Translations under genes and position numbers: made by a program | Origin: Thermoactinomyces vulgaris | GTDB lineage: Bacteria > Bacillota > Bacilli > Thermoactinomycetales > Thermoactinomycetaceae | Length of the DNA: 64,000 nt | Direction of reading: 5' to 3' | Assembly: GCF_003688725.1 (NCBI RefSeq) | Contig: NZ_REFP01000007.1 | Coordinates: 230,900-294,899 of the forward strand | The notes under the pieces: model-generated | Databases searched by the model: none | Told to the model about the DNA's origin: nothing | Seen by the model: only the letters and a program-made list of their open reading frames with translations | Shown: one piece after another, positions 53,257-62,237 of the stretch | Layout: every line of letters begins with the position of its first letter | How positions within the stretch are numbered: position 1 is the stretch's first letter

Positions 53257-53288
53257 GGCAGGGCTTCCACCGCCCTGCCTGTTATTTT
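53257..53288. terminator. Bidirectional terminator
   Basis: AGGCAGGGC / GCCCTGCCT between convergent LLM and sodC genes, T-rich on the plus side. Confidence 0.75.
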
Positions 53289-53872
53289 GTTTCTTCGATG
53301 ATGCCGCAAGCGATCCGGTCCCCGGCATCTCCGGCAGGATCCGACTTCAGGTCATCCGCTTTTTCATGAATCACCAGTGCGGTTCCCCCGCTTTTCAGCA
53401 GAGAATGGGATGCTTCCGGATTCAGCGTCACTCCGTCCACAGTCAAGGTGACATTCACCTTTCCGTCCGAATTCACGGTGATGTTGTCCAAATCCCCGGC
53501 GTGGGCTCCTTCCGGGTTTTCTTTTCCGTGTTTTTTGCCTTCCGGATTAAAATGTCCGCCGGCAGATTTGAAATCCGGTGCTTCGCATTTGCCGGTTTCA
53601 TGGATATGGAAGCCATGTTCGCCGGGAGCCAGGTGATCCGCTGTGAGATGGATTCGCACGCCGTTTTCATCTTCCGTGATTCTCGCTTGTCCCACGGAAT
53701 GTCCCCCACTGTCGGTCAGATTGGCCACTGCTTTGCGCAGAGGGGTTCCTTCCGGTGTTTTTTCTTCCGTTGCATGAGGATCCCCGGGAGCCGTGGCATC
53801 TTCGCTCGGGGTACATCCCAAGCTTCCCGCCATCAGCAACACAAAAATGGAAAAAAGAGAATAGAAGCGCAT
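53282..53872 (-). CDS. sodC: Cu/Zn superoxide dismutase, lipoprotein
   Basis: 196 residues. Lipobox AGSLGC (Cys20) anchors it outside the membrane. All metal ligands of the family are present: HIH (FHIHETGKC) and GGHFNP, then KKHG, AHAGDL (zinc His and Asp) and ALVIHEKADD; the Cys pair GKC / IACG can form the disulfide, and DRIACG holds the Arg near the channel. B. subtilis YojM lacks a copper ligand; this copy appears complete and therefore probably active. Confidence 0.9.
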   Translation of the reverse strand: MRFYSLFSIFVLLMAGSLGCTPSEDATAPGDPHATEEKTPEGTPLRKAVANLTDSGGHSVGQARITEDENGVRIHLTADHLAPGEHGFHIHETGKCEAPDFKSAGGHFNPEGKKHGKENPEGAHAGDLDNITVNSDGKVNVTLTVDGVTLNPEASHSLLKSGGTALVIHEKADDLKSDPAGDAGDRIACGIIEETK

Positions 53873-54013
53873 GGGTGCATTCCTCCTGAAAGCTGAATTT
53901 CCCTCATTATTTAAACAATTTATATATTTGTCAAGGATTTCCGGGAAAGAAAGGGAAGGGGACTCGTTTGGATCGGATATTTTTATATAATAGAACTGAA
54001 AGGAGGATAAGTG

Positions 54014-54490
54014 GTGAAAACAGCGGATTTATGCGATCATTATTCGTCACTGGGTGTGTGCGAAAACATTTTTTTGAATTTTGGAAAGAAAAAGCGGTTT
54101 AACGGCCCGATTCATACGGTGAAAGTGTTTGAAGACAATGTGCTGGTCAAAGAAGCTTTACAAACTGTTCCCTCCGGCGCCGTGTTGGTCGTCGACGGCG
54201 GAGGTTCCAACCGCTGTGCATTGATGGGGGACCGGCTGGCAACGATCGCCGTGGAACGGAATCTGGCCGGCGTCATCATCAACGGTTGCATTCGCGATTC
54301 AGCCGAAATCAATGAAATGGATCTCGGCGTGCGGGCCCTAGGCACCTGCCCCGTCAAAAGCAAGAAAGAAGGAAAAGGCAAGCGGGACATCACCGTCTCC
54401 TTCGCCGGCGTTCACTGGAAACCAGGCTGGTATGCTTACGCCGATGAAGATGGCATTGTGCTCTCGGACAAGCCATTGACCTTGGACTGA
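54014..54490 (+). CDS. rraA: RraA-family protein
   Basis: 158 residues from GTG 54014 (a GTG directly before is possible) after AAAGGAGG. KTADLCDHYSSLGVCENIF, then VVDGGGSNRCALMGDRLATIAVERN and GVIINGCIRDSAEINEMDLGVRALG. This is the RraA fold: in E. coli an RNase E regulator, in others a metal-dependent aldolase. G-D-x(20)-R-D motif for metal and substrate is present (GDRLA...RDS), so aldolase activity is possible. Single gene, with a GC-rich hairpin after it (54501-54535) that has no T-run. Confidence 0.88.
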   Translation: MKTADLCDHYSSLGVCENIFLNFGKKKRFNGPIHTVKVFEDNVLVKEALQTVPSGAVLVVDGGGSNRCALMGDRLATIAVERNLAGVIINGCIRDSAEINEMDLGVRALGTCPVKSKKEGKGKRDITVSFAGVHWKPGWYAYADEDGIVLSDKPLTLD

Positions 54491-54702
54491 AAAATGGTCG
54501 TCGACCCCCGGCGGAAAAGAAATCCCGGGGGTCAAATGATACGGAATATTCCTTCAATATTCTCAAGGTGATTGAAAAAACTTAATATGTCTTCCTTGTC
54601 ATTTCAGAAGGATTGACCGCAAAAAAACAAAGGATCCGGTTGCCTTGGGGCTTCCTTTCAGTTTTTGATTGCGGAAAAATGGTCTCAGAGGAGGGAGAAA
54701 TC

Positions 54703-55065
54703 ATGCAAGGGAAACGATCCGATCGTCTTTGGCTGGGAATTTGCGCTGTCATCATTATCTTTTCAGGTGTTTTGAAAGCAATGAACAACGGGATGGATGC
54801 TCTTTTGCCCTTGTCATTGGGGGTGTCTGTTGTTCTTTATGTATTTTCTAATCTGGATATCAGAAAGAATGATGAAAGAACTCAGTTGATCAAAGGCAAG
54901 AGTGGATTTTTGGCTTATGTAATCGGTCTGATCAGTGTCGGGGTTGTGTATGCTTCTTCAAGAGCGAATCTTATTGATACCGAATCCGGTGTTTTGATTG
55001 CATTGTCCATTTTTATGATTTCTTATCCCTTGTGTTTGTTTGTGTACAGCCGCTTGAATGAATGA
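54703..55065 (+). CDS. Small four-helix membrane protein, unknown
   Basis: 120 residues from ATG 54703 with GAGGAGGGAG upstream. Hydrophobic helices at about 10-27, 34-50, 67-85 and 95-115, with a charged loop DIRKNDERTQLIKGKSG. The loop resembles DUF2178-type proteins (RxDERxxxI), which often sit beside small HTH regulators; none is here. Function unknown. Confidence 0.7.
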   Translation: MQGKRSDRLWLGICAVIIIFSGVLKAMNNGMDALLPLSLGVSVVLYVFSNLDIRKNDERTQLIKGKSGFLAYVIGLISVGVVYASSRANLIDTESGVLIALSIFMISYPLCLFVYSRLNE

Positions 55066-55085
55066 GTGGCAAAGATACCTCTGGT

Positions 55086-55518
55086 TCAATTCTGAAATCC
55101 ATCGGCTTTTCTTTTCCTGTGTTCTTTAAATTCAAACAGTTTGACGAAAATGTAGACCAGCAAAGCGGAGATCGTTGAGTAATAAAAAGGAAGAAAATTC
55201 GGGCTGTCCTCCATTTGCAAATTTACTTTAAACATCCATTGGTCAGCAATAAAACCGAAGAAGAGATATGACAGCAATGCGATTCCATGTTTCCACGGGT
55301 TCTGAACTGAATGCAAAAGCCGGTCGGTTACATAAGAGACTGCAAGTCCGTAAGTAAAGAAACCACATGAGCTGTAAAGAAAAGAAAGAACAAATAACAT
55401 TTCAACATAAAGGATAAGAGGCATCAGAAAAAATGATGATATATAAAAACATATGGTAAACAGCAAATGACAAAGCGGCAAAAAATAATGCCAACAACCT
55501 TTTTCCGAAACCGATCAT
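55086..55518 (-). pseudogene. Small membrane protein, frameshifted paralogue of the gene at 55945
   Basis: ATG 55518 opens MIGFGKRLLALFFAALSFAV like the paralogue at 55945 but runs into TGA near 55400. The second frame carries the rest, VEMLFVLSFLYSSCGFFTYG, then LAVSYVTDRLLHSVQNPWKH and EFKEHRKRK. One base inserted or lost around 55405-55415 separates them. About four membrane helices. The two paralogues share a nearly identical DNA block of about 75 bases (55289-55365 and 56107-56183). Confidence 0.6.
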
Positions 55519-55944
55519 AAGAATCCCCTTTGTTTTTGGCATAAATATTATATAGAATATAGAGAATATTAACAAAGAAAAGATTTTAAAGAGTGTACAT
55601 AAGCGAAAAGGGGATGCTCAATATTTCATAACCTAAAAAAACAGATTTCCTTGGGTTCTTTTTGTCGCAGTAAGTCTTACCTTTTTTCTGGACCGTGGTT
55701 TTCTTCTAACACTGGCTCAGGTTCAACCGGGATCGAAAAAGAGCAAAGTCAATCATGGATTATTCAATCGGCCTTCCAGCCGGAGGATCCCCCGCTGTAT
55801 AATTGTCGCTTGCATTGTATTTTCACCTTTTCCTATATTCTATTTTACCAATAAGAAATTATTTTCTGGATATTTATGATGGATTGTTGCTTTCTAAGTA
55901 CTATCCACATAGATTAAGGTGTGGAAGTGTTTGAATGACACAAA
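55519..55944. other. Intergenic, AT-rich, nothing recognised
   Basis: About 430 bases between the two membrane-protein paralogues. On the minus strand TATAAT (near 55550) is a likely -10 for the 55086 gene. The middle (about 55690-55800) has a more GC-rich block without a usable reading frame. I see no RNA gene or terminator. Confidence 0.4.
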
Positions 55945-56337
55945 TCAACTTTTCCGATTCTCTTGAAATTCAAAGAGTTTCACACAAACAAATACAAATA
56001 AAGCAGCGGTTGTTGAGAAATATCCAATCCAATGGGTTGTATCGATTTGTAAAATCCACCGGTCAGCCATCCATCCAAACAAACTGTAGCAGAGCAATGC
56101 AATCCCGTGTTTCCACGGGTTCTGAACTGAATGCAAAAGCCGGTCGGTTACATAAGAGACTGCCAGTCCGTAAGTAAAGATTCCGCAACCGCCATATATA
56201 AAAGAGAAAACGAACATTGTTTCAACCGTCGAACTGTCTAAAGCAGGATCATCGATGATACCGAGAAACATATAATATATGGCAAATAACAAAGTGGCAA
56301 AAAATAATGCCAACAACCTTTTTCCGAAACTGATCAT
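55945..56337 (-). CDS. Small membrane protein, unknown
   Basis: 130 residues, ATG after GGAGAC. About four hydrophobic helices with a conserved centre GIFTYGLAVSYVTDRLLHSVQ and the C-terminal EFQENRKS. Intact tandem paralogue of the broken gene at 55086-55518. No family recognised; no cues from the neighbours. Confidence 0.7.
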   Translation of the reverse strand: MISFGKRLLALFFATLLFAIYYMFLGIIDDPALDSSTVETMFVFSFIYGGCGIFTYGLAVSYVTDRLLHSVQNPWKHGIALLCYSLFGWMADRWILQIDTTHWIGYFSTTAALFVFVCVKLFEFQENRKS

Positions 56338-56450
56338 GGGAGTCTCCTTTGTATTTTATACAAAAATTATATTAAAAATATATAATATTAACAATATAAA
56401 TGAAAAGGCTCTTCCTGATCTTGGACGTGAAAAGGAGGAAGAAGAAGATT

Positions 56451-57449
56451 ATGCCGACGATCCCGGAAGTGTTTCAGCGCGTAAATCGTGAAAAGTTTAT
56501 ACGCAAGGAGGACGGGAGCCTGATCCCGCAGATTTCATCTGATGGCGCGATCCGTGGCAGTCTTGAATTATTGGATGTCCAAAAAGGACAGCGGGTCCTG
56601 GAGATCGGTACGGGTTCCGCGTACAGCACGGCATTGATCGCCTTACTTTCCGGGCCCGACGGCAAGGTTGTCTCTTTGGATATTGAGCCGAAACTCACCC
56701 GACGTGCACGCCGGATGTTTGAAGACCAAAATTTGCATCAGGTGCAATTTGAAACCCGGGACGGGCGCAACGGTTGGGCAGCGGGTTCCCCATATGACCG
56801 GATTGTGGCTTGGACAACCCCGGATCTTCTTCCTGAAGCGTGGAAACATCAATTGAAAGAAGGCGGTTGGGTGGTAACGCCATTTAAAGCGCTTCCAATT
56901 GCGGACACCAATGTTGTGGTTCGACTGATCAAAAGAAACGGGAAACTGAAAGGGGAAAATGTCATTCCGGGTTCGTACATTGCCATGACGGAAAGAACAC
57001 CGGAAGAGTTTTTCGGACCTTGGATTCATGCCCACTGGTCGGGAGAAGGAGAGAATCCGTGGTGGGTCAGTTCCTCCTGGATGGAAAGACCGGTTGATTC
57101 TGACTGGGTCTGTCAATTCCTCTATCTCAATCCAACAACTCCTCCTTTTCCGGAAGTTGGCGACGAGCTTCGGGCATTCTTGCTGGCAGTAAATCCCGAT
57201 GGTCTGACAACGGCAGAGCGATCGGATGGAAGCTATATCGGATACAGCAGTCCGGAAGGATTTGCATTGCTTTCCCTCCGGGATTCTCAATGGATCACAA
57301 CGGACGAAAGGCATGCACATGTTCTAATCCGTTGGAGGGAATCGTGGAACCGACAAAAACGTCCATCTTACAGCCGGATCAAAGCCTGGGTGGTTGGGAA
57401 ACGAGTCCGGGTTGAACTGAAAAAGGAACCGGAACCAAAGGAAATTTAG
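56451..57449 (+). CDS. Protein-L-isoaspartate methyltransferase family (PCMT-like)
   Basis: 332 residues from ATG 56451 after AAAAGGAGG. N-terminal PCMT region (about 10-190): VNREKFIRKEDGSLIPQ, ISSDGAIRGSLELLDVQKGQ, VLEIGTGSAYSTALIA (SAM motif), VVSLDIEPKL and GWAAGSPYDRIVAWTTPDLLPEAW. Extended by about 130 residues with its own domain (NPTTPPFPEVGDEL...SPEGFALLSL). Such long versions occur in actinobacterial peptide systems, where they modify ribosomal peptides; none is visible here. Repair of damaged proteins is the default guess. Confidence 0.8.
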   Translation: MPTIPEVFQRVNREKFIRKEDGSLIPQISSDGAIRGSLELLDVQKGQRVLEIGTGSAYSTALIALLSGPDGKVVSLDIEPKLTRRARRMFEDQNLHQVQFETRDGRNGWAAGSPYDRIVAWTTPDLLPEAWKHQLKEGGWVVTPFKALPIADTNVVVRLIKRNGKLKGENVIPGSYIAMTERTPEEFFGPWIHAHWSGEGENPWWVSSSWMERPVDSDWVCQFLYLNPTTPPFPEVGDELRAFLLAVNPDGLTTAERSDGSYIGYSSPEGFALLSLRDSQWITTDERHAHVLIRWRESWNRQKRPSYSRIKAWVVGKRVRVELKKEPEPKEI

Positions 57450-57599
57450 GCTATTCAATTTTGCCGTTCTTGTGCTTCTGAACGTGTAAACCAAACATTA
57501 ATACTGTTTTTTCCATGGAGTCATAAAGCCTTATGATCTAACAAAAATAATTGATGTCATAACTATATTCGGAATTTAGTAAAGAGAGGGAATTTAACA

Positions 57600-58013
57600 A
57601 TGTTAATTACATTAAAAGATGATTTGCCAAACAGTAAGCAATTTTTTGACCTGTACCAAACGACGGGATGGAAACATCCATTTACTAAAGAGCGTTTATT
57701 TCAGGCAATATCAAACAGCTGGTATTCTGTTTCAGCTTACAAAGAAGACGAGCTGGTCGGATTTGGAAGAGTGATATCTGATGGAGTTTATCAAGCCCTG
57801 ATCTGCGACTTGATTGTAAGTTCAAAATATCAAGGAAAAGGGATCGGAACCCGTATTCTATGCAGGCTTTTAGATCAGTGTAAAGAAAATGACATCCTTT
57901 TGGTGATGCTATTTAGTGCCAAAGGAAAGTTCAGCTATTATGAAAGATTTGGTTTTGTTCAACACAGTCCTGACGCACCAGGAATGATATGGGATAAAAC
58001 AAAATATGTCTGA
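57600..58013 (+). CDS. GNAT N-acetyltransferase
   Basis: 137 residues, ATG after GAGAGGGA. Typical GNAT: SVSAYKEDELVGFGRVISDG, ALICDLIVSSKYQGKGIGTRIL with the acetyl-CoA loop QGKGIG, and YYERFGFVQ, PGMIWDK at the C-terminus. Substrate unknown. The downstream transposase gene starts inside its last codons, so an IS insertion may have set its 3' end. Confidence 0.85.
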   Translation: MLITLKDDLPNSKQFFDLYQTTGWKHPFTKERLFQAISNSWYSVSAYKEDELVGFGRVISDGVYQALICDLIVSSKYQGKGIGTRILCRLLDQCKENDILLVMLFSAKGKFSYYERFGFVQHSPDAPGMIWDKTKYV

Positions 58014-58998
58014 TACGTCTCCGTATAAACACCAAACCAAGAATATCGGGCTACTTGTTCACCCAGAGGTGAGCAAAGCAACCAGTAAGATTTTCAAAGA
58101 GTTTTCTCATGGGAAATTTCCGTCTGCTGTAGTGAACCAGACGATTCGGGAAGTCAAGTCAAAAAAGAAAAAGCAAAACGCGAAATCATTCAAAAAGCTA
58201 TGGTGTTGCTTCAACAATCAGAACCTCAAGATGGAAAAGGTTGGAGACTTCTATACGGTTTCCTTTCCAACTTTGGAAAAGCGGATCGGTGTACCCGTTG
58301 TAGCCCGTCCTTATCAGCAAGCATGGTTAGAGAGAATCCTAAACGGAACCGTCAAACAGGGTGCCAGCGAGCTATACAGGAAAAAAGGAATGGTATATCG
58401 CCATTCCAATCACTTTTGAAGTAGAACAACGGAAACTAAAGTCATGGGAGTTGATCTGGGACTGAGATACATAGCTGTCGCCAGTGTTGGAACAAAATCA
58501 TTATTCTTCAAAGGAAATCAAGTTGCTTTTGTTCGTAGACTTTTTGCGGCTAGACGAAGAAAGCTAGGTAAACTGAAAAAACTTTCCGCCATCAAAAAAT
58601 CAAAAGATAAAGAGTCTCGTTGGATGAAAGATCAGAACCATAAAATCAGCCGTCAAATCGTAGATTTCGCATTGACCAACGGTGTTGGTATCATTCGAAT
58701 GGAAGATTTGACGGAGATTTGAAATCGGGCAAAGTCTAAAAAAGAAGCTGGTAGAAACCTTCATTCATGGGCTTTCTATCAGCTACAGAAAATGATTAAG
58801 TACAAAGCAGAAATGGTAGGTATCTGCTTTGAATTAGTTAAACCGGACTACACCAGTCAAACTTGTAAATGTGGTCATCGTGAAAAAGCGAATCGAATTG
58901 GCATCCAGTTCAGATGCAAAAAGTGTGGTTATACCTGCCATGCTGATCTGAATGGAGCAATTAATATAGCTAAAGCCCATTCTGGGTTAGTAGCCTAG
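58006..58998 (+). pseudogene. tnpB: IS605-type TnpB (RNA-guided nuclease), broken
   Basis: Pieces in three frames make one TnpB. Part 1 includes SFKKLWCCFNNQNLKMEK and RPYQQAWLERILNGTVKQGA. A frame change near 58380 (poly-A) gives WYIAIPITFEVEQRKLKS, and another leads to MGVDLGLRYIAVASVG with the first catalytic Asp. EDLTEI (Glu) runs into TGA at about 58720. Last is CKCGHREKANRIGIQFRCKKC and HADLNGAINIAKA with zinc finger and third Asp. No tnpA is present. The gene is a dead remnant, though the RuvC residues survive. Confidence 0.88.
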
Positions 58999-59157
58999 CG
59001 TACTGGTAACAGGTACGCCGCCCATGTGGGTACACTCTAACCACATGGGACGGGGTGATGACACACCCCTGAACTTGGGCGTTGTCCAAAACGGAAACGG
59101 ACTACGGACGCTAACGACCCAAGAATCCCACGGCTTCAGCCGTGTGGAGTGTCAATA
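58900..59157 (+). ncRNA. omegaRNA region and right end of the IS605-type element
   Basis: After the tnpB stop the sequence is rich in hairpins (CCCATGTGG / CCACATGGG at about 59022-59049; GGGGTG / CACCCC beside it) and ends with CCCACGGCTTCAGCCGTG and TGGAGTGTCAA at about 59129-59157, the usual IS605-family right-end hairpin. By family knowledge the guide RNA of TnpB comes from the overlap of tnpB's 3' end and this right end. Exact ends are uncertain. Confidence 0.65.
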
Positions 59158-59441
59158 TGGGAGAATCATTTGTTGGACTTGGACGAAAACGGTATATTGA
59201 TATAGAAAAACCCCCTGGATGGGCCGGTTGTTTGGGGAAAGGGCATTGATTTGAGAAAATGGAAGATTTGCAGAATCGGGGTTTGGTCATACAATCCGCT
59301 TCCGGACATCAAGCCGGTTGGCGGTTTTTTTGTTTGGCGGGAAAGGAACGCGGCGGGAGGGCTTTTTGTCTGTTTCTGTGGTATTCTGTTTAGGATAGAG
59401 AAGATGAAATGGAAAACAGAATATGAATTCAGAAGAGGTTG

Positions 59442-61193
59442 ATGAAGATGAAAGTGGTATTGGCGACGTTAAATGCAAAGTACATTCATACATCTTTGGC
59501 GTTGCGGTATTTAAAAGCGTACAGCGGCCGGGAATTTGATGTGGAGATCGCGGAGTATACGATCAAGGATCCGGCGATGAATGTGGTTTCGGATCTGTTT
59601 CAACGCCGGCCGGATGTGATCGGTTTTTCATGTTACATATGGAATATTGAAGAGACCATCCCGATTTTGGATATGATAAAAAAGATCATGCCTCAGACAA
59701 AGATTGTGCTGGGCGGTCCGGAAGTGTCGTATGACACCCGTGAATGGATGGACCGGTTGCCGCAAGTGGATTTTATTGTGATGGGGGAAGGGGAAGCGAC
59801 GTTTCATCACTTGCTGAAGGAGATCAGCGCAGAAGAGCGGTATGATCAGGTGTTGGGCGTGGCTTACCGCCAAGGGGAAGAAGTGATTCTCAATCCGCCG
59901 CGGCCCAAGTTGGACTTGAATGAGATCCCGACTCCGCACCGGTTTCCGGAAGATCTGCCCGATTTGTCCAAACGGGTGATTTATTTCGAGACGAGCCGGG
60001 GATGTCCGTTCAAATGCCAGTTTTGTTTGTCCAGCATTGAAGTGGGGGTCCGGTATTTTGATATCGAGCGGACGAAGGCGGACCTTATGTACTTGATTGA
60101 AAACGGGGCGAAGCTGATCAAATTTGTCGACCGGACGTTTAATATCAAGCGGGATTATGCGCTGGAGATTTTCCAGTTTCTCATTGACCATCACCAGGGA
60201 TGTGTGTTCCAGTTTGAGATCACGGCAGATATCATGCGGCCGGAAGTGTTGCAATTTTTGACGGAAAACGCGCCTCCGGGGATTTTTCGTTTTGAAATCG
60301 GGGTTCAATCGACGAACGACCCGACCAACTTGGCGGTGAAACGGAGACAAAACTTCTCCAAACTGTCGCGCACGGTGAACATGATCAAAGAAAGCGGCAA
60401 GATTGCCCAGCACCTGGATTTGATCGCCGGATTGCCCCATGAAGATTATGACACGTTTAAAAAGACATTTAATGATGTATTTGCCCTGCGGCCGGAAGAA
60501 TTGCAACTGGGCTTTTTGAAAATGTTGAGAGGAACGGGACTTCGCATCCAGGCTGATCAGTATGAGTATGTTTACATGGAGCGGGCACCTTATGAGATCT
60601 TGGGCAACAAGGACCTTTCCTTTGCCGACATTGTCCGCATCAAGCGCGTGGAGGATGTGTTGGAAAAGTATTGGAATGCGCATCGCATGGACCACACCTT
60701 GAACTATTTGATTGAGCACGAGTTTCCTTCTGCCTTTGACTTTTTCCAGGAGTTTGGCGACTACTGGGAGAAGCAGGGATGGCAACGAATCGGGCATCAG
60801 TTGGAAGATCTCTTTTTGCGTCTGGTTTCCTTTCTGAAAAGCAGGGGCACTTCACAGCCGGATGTGATTTTGGGATTGATGAAGTATGACTATTATCTCA
60901 ATCATCGTCACCGTCCGCGCAAAGTGTGGTGGGACTGGACGCTGAGCAAGGAGGAACAAGCCGCTTATTTGAAAATGGCGCTGAAATCACCGGAGAAAGT
61001 CTCGGGAGATTTCGGGGAGCAACCGGTGAGCGAAAGGCAGTTGTTCAAGCATGCGGTGATCGAGTCGGTGCCGTTTGATTTGAAAAGATACCTTAAGACC
61101 GGCGAATTCCTCTTGAAAAAACAGTTGATGATCGCTTATTATGAACCGGGTAAACCGGTGAAGATTTATACCATGGATCCAGACAATGACTAA
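59442..61193 (+). CDS. B12-binding radical SAM protein (DUF4080 type)
   Basis: 583 residues from ATG 59442 (TTG at 59439 before it). B12-binding Rossmann part (1-140: VVLATLNAKYIHTSLALRYLK, VIGFSCYIWNIEET), then the radical SAM core with RGCPFKCQFC (C-x3-C-x2-C for the 4Fe-4S cluster), GAKLIKFVDRTFN and RFEIGVQS. The C-terminal DUF4080 part spans about 420-583. Works in anaerobic-type methyl or ring chemistry; substrate unknown. Widespread in Bacillales. Confidence 0.9.
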   Translation: MKMKVVLATLNAKYIHTSLALRYLKAYSGREFDVEIAEYTIKDPAMNVVSDLFQRRPDVIGFSCYIWNIEETIPILDMIKKIMPQTKIVLGGPEVSYDTREWMDRLPQVDFIVMGEGEATFHHLLKEISAEERYDQVLGVAYRQGEEVILNPPRPKLDLNEIPTPHRFPEDLPDLSKRVIYFETSRGCPFKCQFCLSSIEVGVRYFDIERTKADLMYLIENGAKLIKFVDRTFNIKRDYALEIFQFLIDHHQGCVFQFEITADIMRPEVLQFLTENAPPGIFRFEIGVQSTNDPTNLAVKRRQNFSKLSRTVNMIKESGKIAQHLDLIAGLPHEDYDTFKKTFNDVFALRPEELQLGFLKMLRGTGLRIQADQYEYVYMERAPYEILGNKDLSFADIVRIKRVEDVLEKYWNAHRMDHTLNYLIEHEFPSAFDFFQEFGDYWEKQGWQRIGHQLEDLFLRLVSFLKSRGTSQPDVILGLMKYDYYLNHRHRPRKVWWDWTLSKEEQAAYLKMALKSPEKVSGDFGEQPVSERQLFKHAVIESVPFDLKRYLKTGEFLLKKQLMIAYYEPGKPVKIYTMDPDND

Positions 61194-61195
61194 GC

Positions 61196-61230
61196 CCTTT
61201 CTCCTCTTTGGAGAAGAGGGTTTATTTTTA
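61196..61230 (+). terminator. Terminator after radical SAM gene
   Basis: CCCTTTCTCC / GGAGAAGAGGG stem followed by TTTATTTTTA. Confidence 0.75.
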
Positions 61231-61326
61231 TCAGGAAAATCGAAGAATAGGATATCTTCCGGAGAAAGATGATGTTATACTAGATGGCTGTGAATATCAG
61301 AAAACAGAAAGTGAAAGTGATGCGAA

Positions 61327-62157
61327 ATGGTTTTGCGAATGGTGATTATTGTCCTTTCTTCCATCTTGATTGCCTTTGCATGGAATGTGTTTTTGTTGCC
61401 GCATAAGATTTTAAGCAGCGGCGTTTCCGGGATCGCCATGATTATCAGTTTGTTGACGCCGATCAACACCGGGGTCATCAACTTTGCTTTGAACCTTCCT
61501 TTGCTTCTGCTCGGATACATGAAGCTGGGAAAAAAGTTTATCACCAATACGATTCTTTCGGTGGTCGTCACTTCGGTGGCTTTGTGGTTGATTCCTGTTG
61601 AACCGATTTCCAGCGACCCGATCTTGTCCTCGCTGTTCGGGGGTGTGCTCGCCGGCATCGGCACCGGATTTATCTTTCGTTCATCCGGTTCCACCGGTGG
61701 ATTGGATATCATTGTCTTTTTGCTGACCCGAAAAAAAGAGATTTCTTTGGGGACGCTCACCTTTACCATGAATGCGGTGATCGTGTTTGTTTCAGGGTTT
61801 CTGTTTGACTGGGACACGGCTCTTTACACCATGTTGTCCATTTTTGCCACCGGTAAAGTGATTGACATGATTCATACCAAACATTTGAAAGTCACCTTGA
61901 TGATTATCACTAGCAAAGGTGAGGAAATCCGGAAAAGCCTGATTTCCAGATTGGTGCGGGGAATCACGATTGTCGACGGGGAGGGAGCCTACACCCGGGA
62001 AAAACGGAAAGTCTTGTTCATGATTATTTCCCGCTACCAACTGGCGGAAGTGAAAAGGGTGATTATGGAAAACGATCCCAAAGCGTTTGTCAATATCATG
62101 GAAACCGTGGAAGTGATGGGATATTTCCACCGGGATTTCAATGAAGAAAATGGTTAA
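61327..62157 (+). CDS. YitT-family membrane protein
   Basis: 276 residues. Five or so membrane helices (to about 165), with LPHKILSSGVSGIAMIISL and FRSSGSTGGLDIIVFLL typical of the YitT/DUF161 family, and a cytoplasmic C-terminal DUF2179 domain (about 185-270: RGITIVDGEGAYTREKRKVLFMII). Function unknown, possibly a transporter with a regulatory domain. Single gene between radical SAM and idi. Confidence 0.9.
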   Translation: MVLRMVIIVLSSILIAFAWNVFLLPHKILSSGVSGIAMIISLLTPINTGVINFALNLPLLLLGYMKLGKKFITNTILSVVVTSVALWLIPVEPISSDPILSSLFGGVLAGIGTGFIFRSSGSTGGLDIIVFLLTRKKEISLGTLTFTMNAVIVFVSGFLFDWDTALYTMLSIFATGKVIDMIHTKHLKVTLMIITSKGEEIRKSLISRLVRGITIVDGEGAYTREKRKVLFMIISRYQLAEVKRVIMENDPKAFVNIMETVEVMGYFHRDFNEENG

Positions 62158-62237
62158 AAAACGTTGAACTTTGCATGAAGCCAGTAAGACTTGCGTTAAA
62201 CTATAGTTGGAATTGCCTGTGAGGAAAGGATTGCGTT

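Noticed and set aside
54501-54535. GC-rich hairpin after rraA as a terminator
   Set aside because: Strong stem but no T-run on either strand; left as an unexplained hairpin.
55651-55854. 67-residue frame between the membrane paralogues
   Set aside because: No ribosome site, low-complexity composition, no similarity to anything recognised.
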